The notes beneath the pieces are model-generated. The model saw nothing but the letters and a program-made list of their open reading frames with translations. It ran no database searches and was not told the DNA's origin. From Bacillus rhizoplanae (GTDB lineage Bacteria > Bacillota > Bacilli > Bacillales > Bacillaceae_G): DNA of 64,000 nucleotides. Every line of letters begins with the position of its first letter. Within the stretch, counting starts at the first letter, position 1. The stretch is taken from assembly GCF_917563915.1 (NCBI RefSeq), contig NZ_CAKJTI010000006.1, positions 124,001 to 188,000 on the forward strand, read 5' to 3'. Made by a program: the position numbers and the translations under genes. This document shows positions 62,600 through 64,000 of this stretch, one piece after another.

Positions 62600-63223
62600 A
62601 TGGATGAACAACAATTATTATTTTTAGATTTTGAGTTTACAATGCCTCAGAATCGAAAAAAGCCAAAAGGATTTTTTCCGGAAATTATTGAAGTAGGAAT
62701 TGTTTCGGTTGTAAATCATGTTGTAGTTGATACGTATTCTTCTTATGTAAAACCGGAAACTTTTTCATCGTTAACAGAACGGTGCAAAAAGTTTTTAGGA
62801 ATTCAGCAAGAAGCAGTGGATGATGGGATTTCATTTGCAACGCTTGTTGAAAAGCTGGCAAACTATGATAAACGTTGCAGTACAACAGTTGTGACGTGGG
62901 GAAATATGGATATGAGAGTGCTGAAACATAATTGCGAAATAACGAATATTTCTTATCCATTTACGGGACAATGTCGTGATTTATCGTTAGAGTATAAGCG
63001 TTTTTTTGGGGATCGCAACCAAACTGGATTATGGAAAGCTATTGAAGCATACGGAAAGGTCGCTACAGGTAAGCATCACTGTGCGTTAGATGATGCAATG
63101 ACAACATATAACATTTTTAAACTTGTTGAGAAAGATAAGCAATACTTAGTAAAACCAGCTCCTCCAACACTTGGCGAGCTTGTAGACTTTTCGAAAGTAT
63201 TAAAAAAGGTAAGTGCACAATAA
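62600..63223 (+). CDS. kapD: DEDDh 3'-5' exonuclease-like KapD
   Basis: 207 residues. ExoI is LFLDFEFT (Asp10, Glu12) and ExoIII has HHCALDDAMTTY, giving an intact DEDDh set. In B. subtilis KapD inhibits the KinA route to sporulation. AAGGAAGGG precedes the ATG. The kapB gene is convergent. Confidence 0.9.
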   Translation: MDEQQLLFLDFEFTMPQNRKKPKGFFPEIIEVGIVSVVNHVVVDTYSSYVKPETFSSLTERCKKFLGIQQEAVDDGISFATLVEKLANYDKRCSTTVVTWGNMDMRVLKHNCEITNISYPFTGQCRDLSLEYKRFFGDRNQTGLWKAIEAYGKVATGKHHCALDDAMTTYNIFKLVEKDKQYLVKPAPPTLGELVDFSKVLKKVSAQ

Positions 63224-63264
63224 CAGCCAAATTACAATCATAATTGTAATTTGGCTGTTTTGTT
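63222..63264. terminator. Terminator between kapD and kapB
   Basis: ACAGCCAAATTACAAT pairs with ATTGTAATTTGGCTGT, flanked by TTTTG. Confidence 0.86.
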
Positions 63265-63282
63265 TGTTCAGCGCTACTGATC

Positions 63283-63666
63283 TTACAATTGATAATCATG
63301 CTTTAATTGTTCTAGCACTTGTAAGCTTCGCTGTGCAAATGGAGAGTCGTCCTCTTGTAATTGTTGCATTTGTTCTGTTAATGCTTTTCGAAGCGATTCT
63401 TTATAATCAGGCACGTCACCTTCATAATGCTTGACCATTTGCTGTGGGATATTTGTTTGTTCACGAAATGCTAAGGCGCGGCGTTCATGGAAAAATGGCA
63501 CGTCAGCTTGTTTTACGTTATGTAAGTCGCCTTGCATTGGATGTTTCATAACTGCGAGAACCTTTACAAGATAATGCTGTGGACGAACATTTGTAATTTC
63601 ACCAATGTACTTCCCTGTTTTGTAAATGCCTGTTACAACATCACCAATTTGGAATGTTTCATTCAT
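63283..63666 (-). CDS. kapB: Kinase-associated protein KapB
   Basis: 127 residues. The N-terminal half is a small beta-barrel-like domain (GDVVTGIYKTGKYIGEI) and the rest is charged helix, matching KapB, which in B. subtilis promotes the KinB sporulation pathway. GTG 63675 is in frame but overlaps the ribosome site AGAGGTG; ATG 63666 is 8 bases from it. Confidence 0.88.
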   Translation of the reverse strand: MNETFQIGDVVTGIYKTGKYIGEITNVRPQHYLVKVLAVMKHPMQGDLHNVKQADVPFFHERRALAFREQTNIPQQMVKHYEGDVPDYKESLRKALTEQMQQLQEDDSPFAQRSLQVLEQLKHDYQL

Positions 63667-63792
63667 GTTTTTCACCTCTTTCTCATAGTAAGCAATGGAA
63701 GAGAAGGAGTCAAAGGAGAAGGAAGTTTTGTTTTGACTGAAAGTTCTGTATAATTGATTGTATAAAGGAAATGAACAAAGGAGTGAAGAATT

Positions 63793-63969
63793 ATGATGCC
63801 TTTATACTTTCCAGAAGACAAGACAGAATATATTATACCTGCCATTGTATGTGTGTTATTTCTTATTGGAGCAGTTGCTACGTGGCGTATGTTTATTAAA
63901 TCATCAGAACGAGAAGCAGAGAATTTGCAAGAGATGGAAAAACGTATTATGGGACGAGAAAAACGATAA
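63793..63969 (+). CDS. Small single-pass membrane protein
   Basis: 58 residues: a short acidic start, one helix (about residues 14-35, IIPAIVCVLFLIGAVATWRM), then a charged tail. AAAGGAGTG precedes two consecutive ATG codons. I do not recognise the family. The TAA stop is positions 2-4 of the ATAAA end of another bcr1. Confidence 0.75.
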   Translation: MMPLYFPEDKTEYIIPAIVCVLFLIGAVATWRMFIKSSEREAENLQEMEKRIMGREKR

Positions 63970-64000
63970 AGTGAAACTTCCTTTTGGAGTGCTTTTCTCC
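63966..64000 (-). repeat. bcr1 variant, cut by the window end
   Basis: ATAAAGTGAAACTTCCTTTTG then GAGTGCTTTTCTCC, so it has the CCTTTTGGAG-type 3' hairpin seen at 5889-6131. Confidence 0.85.

Overview
The window is chromosomal DNA of a Bacillus cereus-group bacterium (B. cereus, B. thuringiensis or B. anthracis type). Three things point there. Low-GC coding sequence carries strong AAGGAGG-type ribosome binding sites. The gene order follows the B. subtilis yunC-yunB-lytH / lipA-yutC-yutD-yutE-yutF-pgpA-yutH-yutI-yuzD / yutJ-yuzB-dapF-yutM / yumC-yumB-yuiB-yuiC-pepA / kapD-kapB blocks. About 23 full, truncated or decayed copies of a short structured repeat match what I know as the B. cereus-group element bcr1. 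No tRNA, rRNA, CRISPR array, prophage or complete insertion sequence was seen.

Layout: 0-20 kb is mostly housekeeping and sporulation genes (yunB, lytH, lipA, yutC, yutD, glpX, the HepT-like yutE, yutF, pgpA, yutH, Nfu, yutJ, dapF, IscA-like yutM). A small transporter, a YbaK deacylase, a histidine phosphatase and an intramembrane protease lie between lipA and yutC. 20-26.8 kb is accessory: an amino-acid permease, a tandem duplication of a 49-aa FbpB-like gene, a gene broken by an amber stop, a DUF523 gene whose end was rewritten by bcr1, a helix-turn-helix gene and an MFS exporter. 26.9-29.5 kb is an AT-rich island with two small unknown genes, a YhdJ-like DNA adenine methyltransferase, a 23-bp perfect inverted repeat and a CGCCGATA tandem repeat. 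29.5-36.4 kb returns to the core (ferredoxin-NADP reductase, NDH-2, Nudix, yuiB, yuiC, DUF309, leucyl aminopeptidase).

36.5-51.1 kb is a cell-surface glycosylation region. Phosphoglucomutase (PgcA) and GalU would supply UDP-glucose. A GtrB-type enzyme would load sugar on undecaprenyl phosphate, GtrA would flip it, and two YfhO-type membrane proteins would transfer it. A second five-gene operon (two half-size DMT transporters, a DUF2142 membrane protein, a GT2 enzyme, DUF2304) looks like a parallel lipid-linked sugar branch. 51.1-55.1 kb on the minus strand is a polysaccharide operon (MurJ-like flippase, GT4 glycosyltransferase, O-antigen-ligase-like protein). 55.3-64 kb holds bioY under an evident BirA operator, a DUF3298 protein, a hotdog thioesterase, glycyl-tRNA synthetase under a T-box with a GGC specifier, an AlkD-like DNA glycosylase, an ArsB/NhaD-type transporter, kapD, kapB and a small membrane protein.

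The most striking pattern is the bcr1 population. Copies share TTTAT/ATAAA ends, occur in tandem sharing that pentamer, and keep their stems through compensatory changes. In six cases the element sits so that the host gene's TAA stop is the middle of the ATAAA end. One copy can be compared with a related unoccupied site elsewhere in the window.
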